From Bactericera cockerelli (taxonomy: Eukaryota > Arthropoda > Insecta > Hemiptera > Triozidae), in the NCBI GenBank assembly GCA_024516035.1, contig CM044964.1:16332415-16396414 (forward strand): 64,000 nucleotides of DNA. The letters run 5' to 3'. Every line of letters starts with the position of its first letter. Position 1 is the stretch's first letter. Below the pieces are notes generated by a model. It saw only the letters and a list, made by a program, of their open reading frames with translations. It searched no databases and was not told where the DNA came from. Shown here in pieces: positions 1-12,872 of the stretch. Position numbers and translations under genes: made by a program.

Positions 1-1370
1 TGTACAATGATTTTCATAACAAAACTGAAGTAATATGGCATGGTTCCACTTTCCACATCATCTCAAGTTAAACTATGACAGCCCTTGCTCTGTCTGTATT
101 ATGCCATTGCTTATGCTGGGTGAGGTTGTGTGAGTAGCTGACGTGGTTCGTCTAGCAAATGGAGTGTTCATACTGTTTAAAGCTACGATCCCCATCGCCA
201 GATAACTCCACAGTTCAAAGTACTTCAAAGTGTTGCCAAATCTTGAGAAACACAAAATACTATGTTGGTTCACACTGAAATCACTTACCGATTCACTTAC
301 CAGTAGACCTGTTATTTCTGCAACACCCTCATACGTGTGAGGATCAGAAACGTAAGAATTGTTATCAAAGTAGGTACTTAATTATATACTTATGATTATG
401 TACTTCTAAACCCATATAGATTTTGATTCCTATATGTTTGATTTTGAAGTAAACCTGCTCAGCTGTCTCCGAGTGTATTATTGCTTATTATTTCTTCAGT
501 TCAACCGGTTCACACAATTTTGAAATTAAATTTGTACATTTATTGGTTATGATTTTTATGACTGTAAGTTTTTCATTGTTCTAAGAATATTGTGAAAGAT
601 ATTCACCCATTTATTGATTTATAGGTTCAATAATTTGGTCTACCTAAATAGCAAAATGTTATTTATAAGTTTTACAACCCATTAGTAATTCACATTTGAA
701 AGTTTAGTTGATAGTGTTACCAAACAGAGGATGATAACTGCATCCCACATTGTGACATAAGCCTTCAGTTAGTGCCCACATACACCACATACTATCAGCC
801 CCTCCCCCACCACACACACCACATACTGTAAACATTCTAGAAGTCCCCCCACACCCACACCACATACTCTTAGCCCCTCCCCACACACACTGTAAACATT
901 TCTAGAAGCTCTCCTCCAACCAACACACACACACACATACCCTGTACATGTACATATTGTGCTAGTTCTGTCAAAGTCTGGAAAAATCCCTGGGTAGACA
1001 TAAATTTACAATTTACGCCCAAATCAGCATTTATTCCTTCCACCTAGCTTTACAATGGTTGGATGGGTGGAGAGGTAGAGTGGGGTAGGTTGGACACACA
1101 TACGACACCCCTAATGTACCGAAAATATCTCCGCATTTAAAATATTCAAATGTCCGGAGCTTACGGAGTGAATGTTCAATTTTACATGGTGACGCAATAA
1201 TATTAATATGTGCTTTTTATTTATGTGATATTTATGTATTAATTAACTGAGGTATGGATAGTTTAATATCATGGCACAAGAGGCATGGTTACCATTTGAA
1301 TAATGTCATTCATACAGTGACGACAAAAAACTGTATTCAAATTTTGTAACAAAACTTAAAAGAGACATTC
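1..1370. other. AT-rich non-coding sequence with CA-rich patch
   Basis: I see no supported gene here. Positions 110-175 carry a degraded stretch reading like the central domain shared by the 5S- and tRNA-headed SINEs (a GCTGGGTGAGGTT...GTGAGTAGCTG pattern). Positions 770-945 are an imperfect CACACC/CACACA-rich tract with two near-copies of a CACCACATACT...AGCCCCTCCCC phrase. The remainder is AT-rich sequence without recognisable structure. Confidence 0.5.
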
Positions 1371-1374
1371 ATGA

Positions 1375-1560
1375 GACCTTAATGTATTATTATTATTAAA
1401 TTCTTTGTTAAGAGGACATAATTATGTACAAACAAATGACAATAATGAACAAGAAAAAGATATAAACATAGATAAAATATATACAGATGTCCTAACTGAA
1501 GGCCGAGGTTGTTGCCTATGGCAATCTCTTCCACCCAACCCTTAAAGTAGTGCCTAATTT
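1375..1560 (-). repeat. LINE 3'-end-like fragment
   Basis: On the minus strand this reads GGTTGGGTGGAAGAGATTGC...GGACATCTGTATATAT. The GAAGAGAT(C/T)GC phrase followed by a short inverted segment is typical of the 3' untranslated ends of several insect non-LTR retrotransposons, from my general knowledge of such repeats. A second copy sits at 27330-27410 on the plus strand, which supports a dispersed repeat. No reverse transcriptase coding is attached to either copy. Confidence 0.45.
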
Positions 1561-1829
1561 CAATGATCCTTTGCCGATAACTGGTGTATTTGGGGCGAGC
1601 TTTTCGCTGACGATGGATAAATTCCCTCTTATAACAAGTAGGACTTTTCTTTCAATTATTACTCTATTCAAATGTGTTTCTTTCGCTTTTGATACACCCT
1701 GTAGTCTGGGTGGATGAGGTGGAGGGGGGGAAAAGGGAAATTAATGGGTGGGCTGGAATTGGAGGAGCGCCAAAATTGAGATTTTATTGTTATGAGAGCT
1801 CTCCGGATATAGAGGAGTGAGGTAACTTC

Positions 1830-2140
1830 TCCATCTCTTCCTCTTTCTCCTGTTACTTCTCTTCCTTGTGTTTCTCCCCTAAATCTTTGCCTCTACCTCT
1901 TCCTCCTCCTTCTCCTCTAACTGCCTACTCCTCCTCCTCGTTCTCCTTTTCTTCAACCTATTTATCTACTTTCTTTTTCGCCTCTTCTCCTTTTTTTCGG
2001 ACTCTTCCCTTATTTCTCAACTCCTTTTCCTCTGTTTCCTTTTCATACCTCTCTACTTTTACATTTTTCTTCTCCCCCGTTCCTTCTTTTCCTCTCCTTT
2101 CCTGCTCTTTTCCTCTCCTCTTCCCTCCACCTCCGCCAAT
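1830..2140. repeat. CT-rich low-complexity tract
   Basis: The plus strand is almost pure pyrimidine (CTCCTC, TTTCTC, CCTCTTCC). The long open frames seen across it encode Ser/Leu/Phe/Pro low-complexity peptide and reflect composition, not a gene. Confidence 0.8.
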
Positions 2141-2849
2141 GTTTCAACTGAATCTGATGGGACAATTTATCGGCCACTTGCGGCTCCTTTGTTCTGCGTC
2201 ATGACCGGGAGGTGAATAGGTCATATCTTGTTGAATATTAGGAGGAAGTGTTTTCAATAAAACACAATGAAAACTTTCATCAAGCAGTTTATTTAGATTT
2301 ATCGCAATGTTTTCCGTATGAACAGAATGGTCGTGTACTCGCCAGCCATCTCAACAGGTAACACAGAGGTTCTATTGGTGTTTTCTGCTGCTAAGAGAAT
2401 TTCCAAACTGAACGGACAACGAATGATTCTGAGAAGTGGGTTTTAAAATCATAAGAGCTTTTAATCACAAGACCTTTCATAAATGTTGAAACTCGCCTTT
2501 CTAAAATTTTCTCGATTTAGTACCTACTCGAATTAATCGATCTATTGAGCAACTGAGGTCGGTAAATTCTAAGTGCACGAATACAGGGTTTACCCTGGAC
2601 CCTGGTATATTATTCTTCTTCTTCTTCTTTAGGTGTTTTCCTCTTTCATTTTTATTTTAAAATTAATTTTTAGAATTTAATTACTCGCTCTCGGAACGGT
2701 AGCGCACTAAGGAATGCAAAGCACGTCCAACCAGGTGGCGATTTGCTCCAAACTTTCTCCTCACAAGTTCATAGAACCACAAAATGTATGCCTACGACCT
2801 AGGTATTTGAAAATGACTTGATATTAATTTAGTAATAGGAAAGAATCCG

Positions 2850-2975
2850 ACCTCAGTATCTTGATCGATAAGGCGGCGGACTTGTAATTGGAGGTCGATG
2901 GTTAAAGTCCCAAATCAAACAAATATTTAGTCATAGCTAATTTGAATAGTTGTGATATCACGAAAGCTATAAGCA
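2850..2975 (+). repeat. Short SINE, family D (CCGACCTCAGTA...)
   Basis: Starts CCGACCTCAGTATCTTGATC, followed by GATAAGGCGGCGGACTTGTA, a B-box-like GGTTAAAGTCCC, then GTTGTGATATCACGAAAGC. The same about 135-bp unit recurs at 20064 (+), 20210 (-), 31725 (-), 36540 (-) and 48160 (-). It resembles a tRNA-derived SINE head with a short tail. This copy is somewhat diverged and lacks a clear poly(A). Confidence 0.65.
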
Positions 2976-3170
2976 CAAAATAATATGATAACCAATGGGA
3001 ATGAAATGACATTTTTTCTAAATGAAAAAATTCCCCTAACTTGTTAGTTAGTATCCACCTACTTTTTTCAGAAGTAAGTAATAACAAGCTCATTGTGCAG
3101 TGAGCTATCCATGTAACATTGATATTTGATTCTCGAGGTGATAAATATGCAATTATTTCCTGCGAGTTAG

Positions 3171-3604
3171 CATCCTGTGTGAGGCCATAGCCACAGAGGT
3201 TCCCAAACATTAATCAGGGGATATCATACCACCATCCTGTGTGGGGCCATAGCCACAGAGGTTCCCAAACATTAATCAGGGGATATCATACCACCATCCT
3301 GTGTGGGGCCATAGCCACAGAGGTTACCAAACAGTAATCAGGGGATATCATACCACCATTCTATGTGGGGCCATAGCCATAGAGGTTCCCCAACAGTAAT
3401 CAGGGGATATCATACCACCATTCTGTGTGGGGCCATAACCACAAAGGTTCCCCAACAGTAATCAGGGGATATCATACCACCATTCTGTGTGGGGCCATAA
3501 CCACAAAGGTTCCCCAACAGTACTCAGGGGATATCATACCACCATCCTGTGTGGGACCATAGCCACAGAGGTTCCCCAACAGTAATCAGGGGATATCATA
3601 CCAC
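3171..3604. repeat. 62-bp minisatellite, 7 copies
   Basis: Seven head-to-tail units start at 3171, 3233, 3295, 3357, 3419, 3481 and 3543. Each opens with CATCCTGTGTGGGGCCATAG and closes with AATCAGGGGATATCATACCAC. Copies differ by a few substitutions but keep the 62-bp period exactly, so there has been little indel drift. The period is not a multiple of three and there is no continuous frame. Confidence 0.95.
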
Positions 3605-4110
3605 CAGTGACCACCTCACAGTGGTGGTCCTAGTGCTGATGGTGACTCAGTGGAATATATTGTTTCCAAAGTTTCACGTTAGAAATTGCCTGTGGCAATA
3701 TTTCTGAGAAAGCGCCATCTCCGGCCGCTGTTAGAATTCCACCAGCTTCATTTATTGTCTCTTTGGCATTGTTATTTTTTACAAAATACATACGCAGGTA
3801 ATTATTACATATTTTAGTTTAAATTGACTATTTTTTTTTTTTTCCTTCTTTTGTAATTTGTATACTTATTTTATAAAAGGTTTTCATACAGTCCTTGGTA
3901 AGGTGGCTTAATTTCAGGATAAACATTCCTACAAGAACCTCATCAAAAAATATTGAGTTCTCAAAAGTCTTCGTTGACTTTGCTATTTCCCAAACTGACT
4001 AGGGTTTGATGAATCCTTTCCTTCCATATCTTTAAGTATTCTTTCGTCCTCTTTTCTCCAGTTTTTCTCTCTGAAGTCCTTAACATTGCTTCTCCATCTC
4101 TCTCTCTTAA

Positions 4111-5021
4111 CCCTTTCAACCCGACTTTTGCAGTGTATAAATTTTATGATTTTCTTCATTGGATCTTATTTATTGGGTCATAAATAAGAACTGTACAAAG
4201 TTTGAAGATTTTAGCTTTTGCCATTTTTCCGGAAAATGCTGGGATAATAAGTCCCAGCCGTATTCTTTCGTGGGACTCTATATCCCAGCCGTATTCTTTG
4301 GGTGGGACAGAACATCCCATTAGTATTCTTTGGTGGGACATTATGTCCCATTAGTATTTTTGAAACCTGTATATTGAGCTTCAAGAATAGTAATGACAAC
4401 ATTTAGAGCTAATTTTTGGTATCAATTTTTTTTATTTGAAAATCAAAACGAAAATAAAAAAAAATAACATGAAAAAAAACTTCTGGTCTAAAAATAATTT
4501 CACGAAAAACTACTATTGGGTCAAATAGTCCCGCGTAAAAAGTACTGATGGGACAATAAGTCCCATCACGAACAACGATTGGGTCGTAGTATCCCAGGTG
4601 GTCTCTAAAAAATACTACTGGGACAATATGTCCCACCAAGAAGTCCCTCCCTATTCACTTGAACAACTTGAGCTAGGTTATAGATATTACATTGGAAATT
4701 ATTCTAAACACAATAAAACACTATAAGCACTCTAAATAACTGCATTTCTGCACTTAGCTTTCACGAATTTGAAAATAAACAGCACTTATATAATTATTTT
4801 GAGATTCGACACACCTGCTCTGTGCACTTGCTGAAATCAAACTGATCTGGAGGTAGAACTAGACATGGTATTAACATGAAACTTGGTCACGTGACAGAAA
4901 ACAAGATACGTGATCAAACAACACTGAGACCGGTGTTCTGTTAGTAGTTTTGGGACATATAATCCCACTTGAACAGGAAAAGCTATCTCTGGGACGTATA
5001 ATCCCATTAGGGTTGAAAGGG
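4111..5021. mobile_element. piggyBac-type non-autonomous element flanked by TTAA
   Basis: The element begins CCCTTTCAACCC just after TTAA (4107-4110) and ends GGGTTGAAAGGG just before TTAA (5022-5025). Inverted CCC...GGG ends with a TTAA target duplication are the signature of piggyBac-family DNA transposons. The interior, mainly 4240-4380, 4535-4640 and 4950-5010, is packed with short imperfect palindromes of the GGGACAnnATGTCCC type, often followed by ATTAGTATTCTT or CGTATTCTTT. No transposase is encoded; short frames here only translate the repeats. It is therefore a MITE-like derivative whose mobiliser would be elsewhere. Confidence 0.75.
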
Positions 5022-5324
5022 TTAAGGTATGTCCTATGTCCTTATACCACCTACTTCAAATTCTTCTATTCTACTTCAAATCTTTTCTATTACTCACATA
5101 GTTTTCATTGAGTTCCTAATAGTAGGTACTCAGACCAAACATGAAGAGTGGGTCCATGGACATTAATTATGTTGCAGAACCCCTGCTTCAGACGTCCCTG
5201 TTTCCTGTACCTATTCAACGTCGTCACTTACATTCACCTCTACGTCATCACCTCTGAATATCTCATGTGACGTCACAGAGCTTCCATTAACTGAGAACCG
5301 TTAGGTGCCTGAATGCAGATTTTC

Positions 5325-5555
5325 GTTCCTCTTGAGTCTGGCGTAAGAAACCTCGTTGAATGGAATTGCGGTAGCTGTTCTTACTATTCCTCTGGACTCG
5401 GAAACTTGGTTGAATGGAAATAATACGGTAGCTGTAGATACTACATATCTATGTGTTCCTGATAATGTTCCTCTGGGCTCAGAAACCTTGTTGAATGGAA
5501 ATATCTATGTTGCTGCTGGAGTATTCAGGTGCTGGCTGAATGGAATTACCTGAGT
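5325..5555. repeat. Degenerate tandem repeat, about 3 copies
   Basis: Three diverged copies of a phrase reading GTTCCTCTGGACTCGGAAAC then TTGGTTGAATGGAAAT and a GGTAGCTGT segment. Spacing is irregular (about 55-85 bp). A 65-codon frame spans it but has repeat composition only, and I do not call a gene. Confidence 0.6.
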
Positions 5556-5559
5556 TCAT

Positions 5560-6910
5560 GACTGCTACACTTGTTTCGTTAAAGTAAGCTGAGATACCAC
5601 TGTTGCCAAATTTTCCTCTGTATTGAGTAGAATTTAAAAGCATTTTCATCTTTTTTATTTATTTAAGTGCTTCAACAACGATTGTCATTTGCACCGTTTC
5701 CAAGTTTAGATCTTTCTAAATAAACGAGATCTCTTAAGGTATAACATTAGAGAGTCAATCCCGTTTTTGCTATCTTCAAGAGAAGGAGGAGTATGTATAA
5801 TTCCTATTGTAGATTTTCTTCTATTCGCATGGATATGCAAGTTTTTTAAAATCCATGAAATAAATAGATTCAGTATATCCCAAACAACATCCTACAAGCT
5901 CATGTACATTACATAAGCGGTTGAACCAAGAAAAGCGGTAACATTCCTCCTGTCACCGTTACTACCGGTTGCGTAACAACACGAGTTTTCACTCTCCTAG
6001 GGCAATGTATTATTCTTATCTAGGGTTATGTAGTACTTAGGGCGATGTATTATTCCAAGGCGGTGTAGTAGTAGATTATATACTGAATAATTTCCAGAAA
6101 ATGGTCGCAAGGTTGACTATATGAGACACATAATAAGTTCCAGTTGGCTCTTAATCTGCCCATTTAGAACGATACGCAATTTCAAGACATCGGATCCACG
6201 GTTAAAAAACATCATCAATGATGTTTTTCAAAAAAAACAAAAAGTTGGATCAGACTCTTATGAAAGTTGATGTTTCCCCCACAACACTTAGGTATCATAA
6301 AAAAAAAACTAAATCTAAGGCAGGCCATAAATTCGTTGGAACGGATATACATATTCGTCAGTTTCAAGATCCGTCTGACCCCATACACTTCAACGACTTG
6401 ATTTCGATTAATCTGTACAGTTCTGTAGTTTTACTTTCAGTGAAAATACCTATATTTAACTTAAACGAGTAAAGCTATATATTATATATTCAGTACGACC
6501 TTTTTAATATAACTGTCAGTTTCTCTTGGCTGATACAATGACGTTTCCAGGACGTATTTTTTGCCTTAAATATCCTTCTATGACGTCATACTTGAGTAAT
6601 AAATAGCCACAAGTGACTTGAATGTTTCTGGGATCTCAGATGACGGTTTTGTCTTGGAGTCATATTGCGGGGGTCGCGAGGGAGTATCCTCTGTCTCTCT
6701 CAAGGTCTACTGACCACGTGGTTTTCTCTCTCTCTCTCTCTCTCCCTCGCAGATTGCTCTGAATACCACAGGGTGATTGTTAGGTTCGTATCAAGGCCAC
6801 CAACCGCGTCTTGGCATGATCCCACATCATCGGCGCGTTGTTCAAAGAAGTTGTAGAAGTTGACTAGTAACTTGAATATCAAGACATGTGTTTCTTACAA
6901 AACAAACAAC
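5560..6910. other. Unique AT-rich non-coding sequence
   Basis: No supported gene. A short (CT)n run lies at about 6725-6746. An 84-codon frame at 6218-6472 is lysine-rich at its start because of an A-run and shows no family resemblance that I recognise. Confidence 0.45.
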
Positions 6911-6914
6911 GATT

Positions 6915-7148
6915 CCCTGCGATTTCTAGACTGCCCAGCAGGCATTGTCCCATTACAATAGTCCATATTGACTGCTTAGTGGGATTAGGTGGGATATGTC
7001 TCATTGCAAACAACGCTTCACATTGGCTGCCTAGTGGGCGCTGTTTATGACAAATAATGGTTCATATTGACCGTCTAGTTTTAGGCTATTTATTAGAAAC
7101 AATGGTTCATATTGGCTGCCTAGTGGGCACTGTCTATTACAAACTATT
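6915..7148. repeat. Degenerate tandem repeat, about 4 copies
   Basis: Four imperfect units of roughly 55-60 bp share ATTGGCTGCCTAGTGGGC, then a TGTTTATTACAAACAATGGTTC-like segment (split here by substitutions). The last copy is at about 7095-7145. Confidence 0.6.
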
Positions 7149-10100
7149 GAGATACTATTAATTTGGATGCCTAATATACTTAATGAAGTACATAATATTA
7201 TAAAATACATACAAAAAACTTAAGGATTCCTAAAAATCACATCCAGGCCTCAATACGTCGCGTCGTCTGAAATTTAGTAATCCCATAATCCGCATTTAAT
7301 GAAGTACCTTTTCTTTTGTTAGGTATATGCAAGAGATTAGAGAAAGAAAAATGTAAAGCTAGGTAGGTCGATGGATGAGTAAAAAGATAAAGAGCATGTT
7401 TTATAGGGGATTTATCGGCAATCCAGAAAGAATTCCAAAGAGTTTTATTGCCAACGCTATTTTTCCAGCATCCATAGTTAATCCTACATCAGCATGAATA
7501 TTATCTCAACGTCATTTTTCATTGTCCTCATGATTATATTATTTTCTTCTTGTTGTTCTTCTCAGTCTCTTTTTTCTCTTTCTCCTCCATCCTCTTTTCC
7601 TCTTTTCCAATTTTCTACATCCTCATCATCATGATCGTATTATGACTTCTTCCTCCTTCTTACTCTCTTTATCATTCTTCTTCGTTTGTCTCTTCTTGTG
7701 ATCTTCTTCTCGGTTTCATTGACATTTTCCCAATACTTATTCTTTCCTTTCGCCATCTTTCCGTCTCCTACAATTCCTTTTGGTGCTTTTTTCTCCTTTT
7801 CTTCTTCCTCTTTTATTGCCTTCGTTTTCTCGTTCTCTATCACCTACTCATCTTTTTTCTCTTCGCTCTCCTCTTTCTCCTTCGTCTTCTTTTAAAGTTG
7901 TACCTACTCCTTCTCATGTTCTGTTTCTTCACCTCCCTCCTCTTCTCTCTCTTCTCTCTCTCTATCTCTTGTTTTTACCCCCCTTACTCTCTCTACACTG
8001 TTCATTCTCTTGATCTTCCAACACGTGCTCGGAGTAAAATATTCAGGTTAAGGATTAGCTGAAAGCTTAAAATTGATTGAGGCATTATGATGAAGATTTT
8101 CATACTATGGGACACCAGTGTCGACGTTTGGTCTTGCATTACCTTTAGAATCCCGTTAGTCGTAATTACGCTAATAGATAAATAGTGTTAATTCTTAAAC
8201 TTGATTAAACCTAATTTTTTTATTATTTCAAAACTAAGATAAAAGGTTATAATGATAGATAAAATAAATTAATAAAATAAAAATAAGACAAAAGGTAATG
8301 TTCACCAAAAAAAAACCTCACATCCTGCCTAATGTGGGCCGGCATACCAGCGGGAACATTAATTATTATTGTCATCTTAACCCTCGAAAATTGACTCGGT
8401 TAACTTGAATGATTAATTCGAAATCAAGACGGTAGCTAATCACTGATCCATGATCGACGTTATACTTAACTTTAGTGATAATAGTGATATGTCAAGAACT
8501 GCTATATCTAACAAGCGATCTTCACTATTCAACCATTATTTTCAGGATTAGGCCACTTTTAAAATAGTATCTTCTCCACTGTTTTGTACTATCTTCATCT
8601 TCATGGATATTTAATGTTTAGCCTGCATTGTTGAAAGCTTTATCATGATCGCTTCTTGATAACATGGTACTGTTATCAAGAATTAGTAGCCGAGGGCTTA
8701 TCTTGTGCTATACACCTCTTTGTAACGGATCATTAGTGTTAAGAAACTTTCAGCGTGGTGCGTATTTAGTAGGGTTACACAACTGAAGAATATGTGAAAG
8801 ATATACAAAAGAAGATCTAACAGATATTGATAGGTCTTATACTCTTGAATACTTAATTACATATTACTTCTAGTCAATGCCCGTCCTCCATAATACCAAT
8901 TCAAAAATATCTTTTCAAAAAAAAAAAAAAACGAACACAATACTTCCGATTTCTATTATAGAAATTCAGTAAAAAAAAATGGAAAAGCGGCTTTGTCTTT
9001 TTCTATATGATTTTTCTGATTATTCCTCTTTCATCTTTGTGTAGACTGTAGCTATAGGTGAATGTCCCTCTATCCCACAAAACCTCAAAAAAGTAAAGGG
9101 TCAGGTATAGGTACCTAACTTTTTACATTACAGTTTACAGTAGACAAAACATGGCCTACCTACTTTAGATTGGTTCGTTGAACTTTTTTTTGCAATAGAG
9201 GATGCTATATACCAATTATTTGAAACTGTTGAAAAAGCATTTCCTATGCAAATACAGATAGAAATCAACAAAATTACTTATCTATGAAAATTATGCTTTT
9301 CGTACTATCTTCATATATGTAGGTACATATGTGTAATTGTGTACATATGTGTAATTGTGTAGTAGTTTGATCATATTTTACATGGATATTTATAGATTAT
9401 GTATTATCGTAGAAACTACATAAGTAGGTAAGTATTATAAGACGCAGTATTTTTCTTTATTTATTTATTTTGTAGATGGTCTTGACATTTGGGAAAAAAT
9501 AGTACGCAACATTATCGATCAACTTGTGCTATCATGCAATTTAATTTGCAAGAATGTAAAACATAATATAATGTATATCTACCTACTTTGGCTAGACTAA
9601 ACAAACGAATTTTTATGAGTTAGTTAGGTAGGTATCAGTATCTTTATTAATCAGTGAATATGAACGTAGATGTTTTTATGTATATTCTGTAGGTATATAC
9701 TTAAACAGAGAAACTTACTTCGAATATTTTACCTATCTACGCACAAACAAGTACATAATTATATTGTAAATGTTACTGTATTGCACAAGTAAAAAAAAAC
9801 ACCATTTCTTGGCAATTTTTTTTTTTTGCAAGACAAGACACAAGATATTTAGACAAGACATACAAAATTGCATTTTGATGTCTTGTCTAAATATGCAATT
9901 GCAATTGCAAAAAAGATTTTCTATTAGTAGTGAGACTTTTCTTTCTAAAATAAAATAAGAAAGATTGGAGATGTTCGACTATTGTGTCCGATATATTGTC
10001 GGATTTACCATAGAAGTATAATTATGCTGTGGTCGAGAGGTCTAAATGGTCGGCTGGTAACTTTTCCGATAATGCCTCTTGCCATGCTGATCTTGTTACT

Positions 10101-10150
10101 TTGCTAGCCCATGAAGGAGTATATAGTTACTGTGCATCCTAATAATAAAT
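7149..10150. other. AT-rich non-coding sequence with CT-rich tract
   Basis: Positions 7540-8015 are a CT-rich low-complexity tract. Elsewhere I see only AT-rich sequence with scattered TAGGTA/TACCTA motifs. A 50-bp hairpin lies at 9845-9894, with perfect 17-bp arms ATATTTAGACAAGACAT and its complement and a 16-bp loop. A 17-bp direct duplication (TACATATGTGTAATTGTG) occurs near 9325-9360. No gene is supported. Confidence 0.5.
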
Positions 10151-10154
10151 ATCG

Positions 10155-10280
10155 ATGTATCACAGGCTGTTATATACCAAGGACCTAGGACATACCTTAA
10201 TAAATATGTAATTTCTATGTATCACAGACTGTTATACCTAAGACGTACCTTAATAATTATGTACTATCTATGTATCAGTC
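10155..10280. repeat. Two-copy direct repeat of about 57 bp
   Basis: Two and a partial third copy share ATGTATCACAGACTGTTATA, a CTAGGACATACCTTAATAA-like segment and ATATGTA. The copies are diverged by substitutions and a small deletion. Confidence 0.55.
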
Positions 10281-10539
10281 TATTTACTCGAAGTGCAATA
10301 AGTGCATTAGTGCAGTGTCAGCAATCCACTTTGAACAGTTTGAACAATTGGTTGATGTTAGTAAACAAGGGGCATTCTGTTAACCCATCAATGAGACCGA
10401 TTACAGATTTGAAGTTCGCCAGTTAAATTTCTTAATGGATTTGCAATTTCTGAAGACATGTTTTACTACTATCTTAAAGTTGAAGAGAATGTTGTTATGT
10501 TTTGGGTTCTACGCTCCATTCACTTGAAAATTACTAACC

Positions 10540-10725
10540 AGCTACTCACATTAAAGTCACCCAGCCTGGATTGAGCCGGAAATAGCCAGAACCAAGGTTC
10601 GTATCACATGGTCAGTTGGTCACTCGTCCAAGTCCTAACCTCGCTGGGCGTTGCTCAACTCCAGTGACACGAGAACTGGTGAATTCTGTGCATTCAACAT
10701 GCCATCGAGTCTGGTTTAGCAGGGA
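10540..10725 (-). repeat. 5S-rRNA-derived SINE fragment (family F)
   Basis: In minus orientation the sequence runs from a 5S-like head (CATGTTGAATGCAC..., GTTAGGACTTGGACGAGTGAC) into the CTGGCTATTTCCGGCTCAATC / GGCTGGGTGAC core shared with other copies at 34138 and 55076. It is diverged and truncated. Confidence 0.6.
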
Positions 10726-10729
10726 ATTG

Positions 10730-12045
10730 TAAGACAAGAAAAAAAGCGCTCTGAGACAATTACTTTCCTAAACAGGCCTAGAGAACATAACTGAAGACCA
10801 GAAATGACTAGATGAAGGTGAAGAATACTGGGGAGCCGTAAATAGTATAAGGCAGACTAGATTAAGTTAGGAGCCCAGGAAGAGAATGCGTACAAAATTA
10901 AACTCAGAAGAGATAAGGGTATAAATAGCTATAGAAAAAGCACATAAACAGGCTAGAAATTGATATTAAGGAAGGCGTAAAGCATTCGAGGTTAAAGGGG
11001 GACATGTTGATATAGGTATCAAAGATACTGTATGCCCATGACATAAAAGTGAAGGAAGATATAGACAGAAAGGCAAGAGAAACGTGTTGAGACGGGGCAG
11101 AACTTGAAAGGATAAATTTCCACATGAAAAGGATAATTATGACCTATAACTAAGAAGTTGGGCGAAAGAGATGAACAGGAAGATACTTAAGCAAGAAGGG
11201 CCCAGAGAGACAAGGATGATATCTAAGGAGGTGGGGCAGAGATAGAAGGCTATAGGAAGAAGGGGCCGAGAAGGAGATACAGAGATGGAATTACAAAGCA
11301 TGGCTCTAGTAGTGGTTGTGAATAATTGGGCATTGTCTTTGAGGTATAGAGATGCTTCAATAATCGAATCCTTATATAAGCGTTTCTCTCACTCTAGCTC
11401 TCTTCCTCTCTCTCTCTCTGATTCGTTTAGTTTTCTATTGTATTATTTCTCCTTATCTCTGCGGTTTTCTCACACTCTCATTTGGGTTTACCATGTTATT
11501 CTTTTTCTTCCTTCTTATCTTTTCCTCACTTTCTTCTTATCAATGGCTCAATCCTGTTTCTAGCTGTTTTTCTATTTAAAAATTATAACCCTTGTTTTAT
11601 CTTGAATTTGAAACTCGGGTATTTTTACCTCCATTTCACTCGAACCACCCATTTTCACTCTACTCTTCTGTATTACAGTTTCCATTCCTCTACTTTCACT
11701 TCTCCTTCCCTTTGCTATATTTTTCTCATTCCTCCCTCCTTTTCACTCTATCCTTCCTTTGTATCATTTTCTCAGTTCCTCCTCCTTTCACTCCTCGCTC
11801 CGTTTGTTATATTTCTTTCTTGTACTTTTCACACTCTCCTTACTCCAACGGTTTGGTACATAATTTTTTACCTTTTCCTCTTAAACCCTTTCCCCCACTT
11901 GGTTCCTGTCTCATTCCCACTCTGCCTTCTCTAATATTTATGTAGATTATTACTGTGTTCCCTCTCATTCCTTCCTTATCTCCCGAGTCATACGATGTGA
12001 TTATGGAAGCAATTCTTATCTTGGAACGTGGCTCCTAAATAGTGT
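10730..12045. other. Purine-rich then pyrimidine-rich non-coding sequence
   Basis: Positions 10740-11290 are GA-rich (AGAAGGGGCCGAGAAGGAG style) and 11385-11940 are CT-rich. The long frames in the CT-rich part encode Phe/Ser/Leu/Pro low-complexity peptides and overlap one another in different frames, which is compositional. No gene is supported. Confidence 0.6.
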
Positions 12046-12047
12046 TT

Positions 12048-12225
12048 TAGGCTCATAGGTCCAGAGATTTCTAGAGGTCGCGTATTCGAACCCACCGGGA
12101 CATGATAACTTGATAATCATCCTCCCATTGATTTTTACCCAAAGATATACTCTTGGACTTTTTGTGGAATAATTGGACTTAAATTCCTGATTGGCAGTAT
12201 AAAGGTGATATTTTATTATTTCTTG
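12048..12225 (+). repeat. tRNA-headed SINE, family G
   Basis: The head has a B-box-like GCGTATTCGAACCCACC after CCAGAGATTTCTAGAGGT. The body reads CATCCTCCCATTGATTTTTACC and later GGCAGTATAAAGGTGATATT. The same order of blocks occurs at 61288-61490, with a fragment at 34055-34135, so this is a dispersed SINE family rather than a functional tRNA gene. Confidence 0.7.
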
Positions 12226-12872
12226 TTGAAATTGTGAGAGTTATAAGAGACATCTAATAGATGTTACATGACATTAAATTAGAAAATAGTAGTCTGCTCC
12301 TTCCATTTTTCAATTTTAAATAAAGCCAGCGATTCTGTATGAATCGATTTAATTTAATTTAACTGTGAGCTATGAGTTACAGTAATGTGAATATTTTAAT
12401 GTCACTGTTTTGAAATGAGAAGATAGAGTTTAGAGCAGGGTGAGAGATAGAACTTATGAGAAACCATAGTTTTACAATATAATTGTGACTTATAGGACCG
12501 TCTTGATAATTTGCAACCTCTTCAAGTCCTAATAGAGGACTCCGATATTGCGAGTTCGATTTTGTTAGATGCTTATTAGAAGCAAAGTTAGGATGGGAGC
12601 TAGGAATAGACAGAAAAAGAAACTAATAAATAGGAAAACATGGAAACAGAGAAGTGTTAGTCGCGAAAAGTTTTTTTATGATCGCGAAAAAAATCGAAGA
12701 AATTACCCTAGGCGGAAGTTACCAAAATCACTTGAGATTGAAACATACGTAGATATAGGTATACGATTATACATGTATGCAACTATACATAGTTCTGGTA
12801 AATTATTTGGTGGCGGGAATATAAATTGCTATCTAAACGGTCAAGTGGCTTGATTCATAAAGAAAAATTGTC

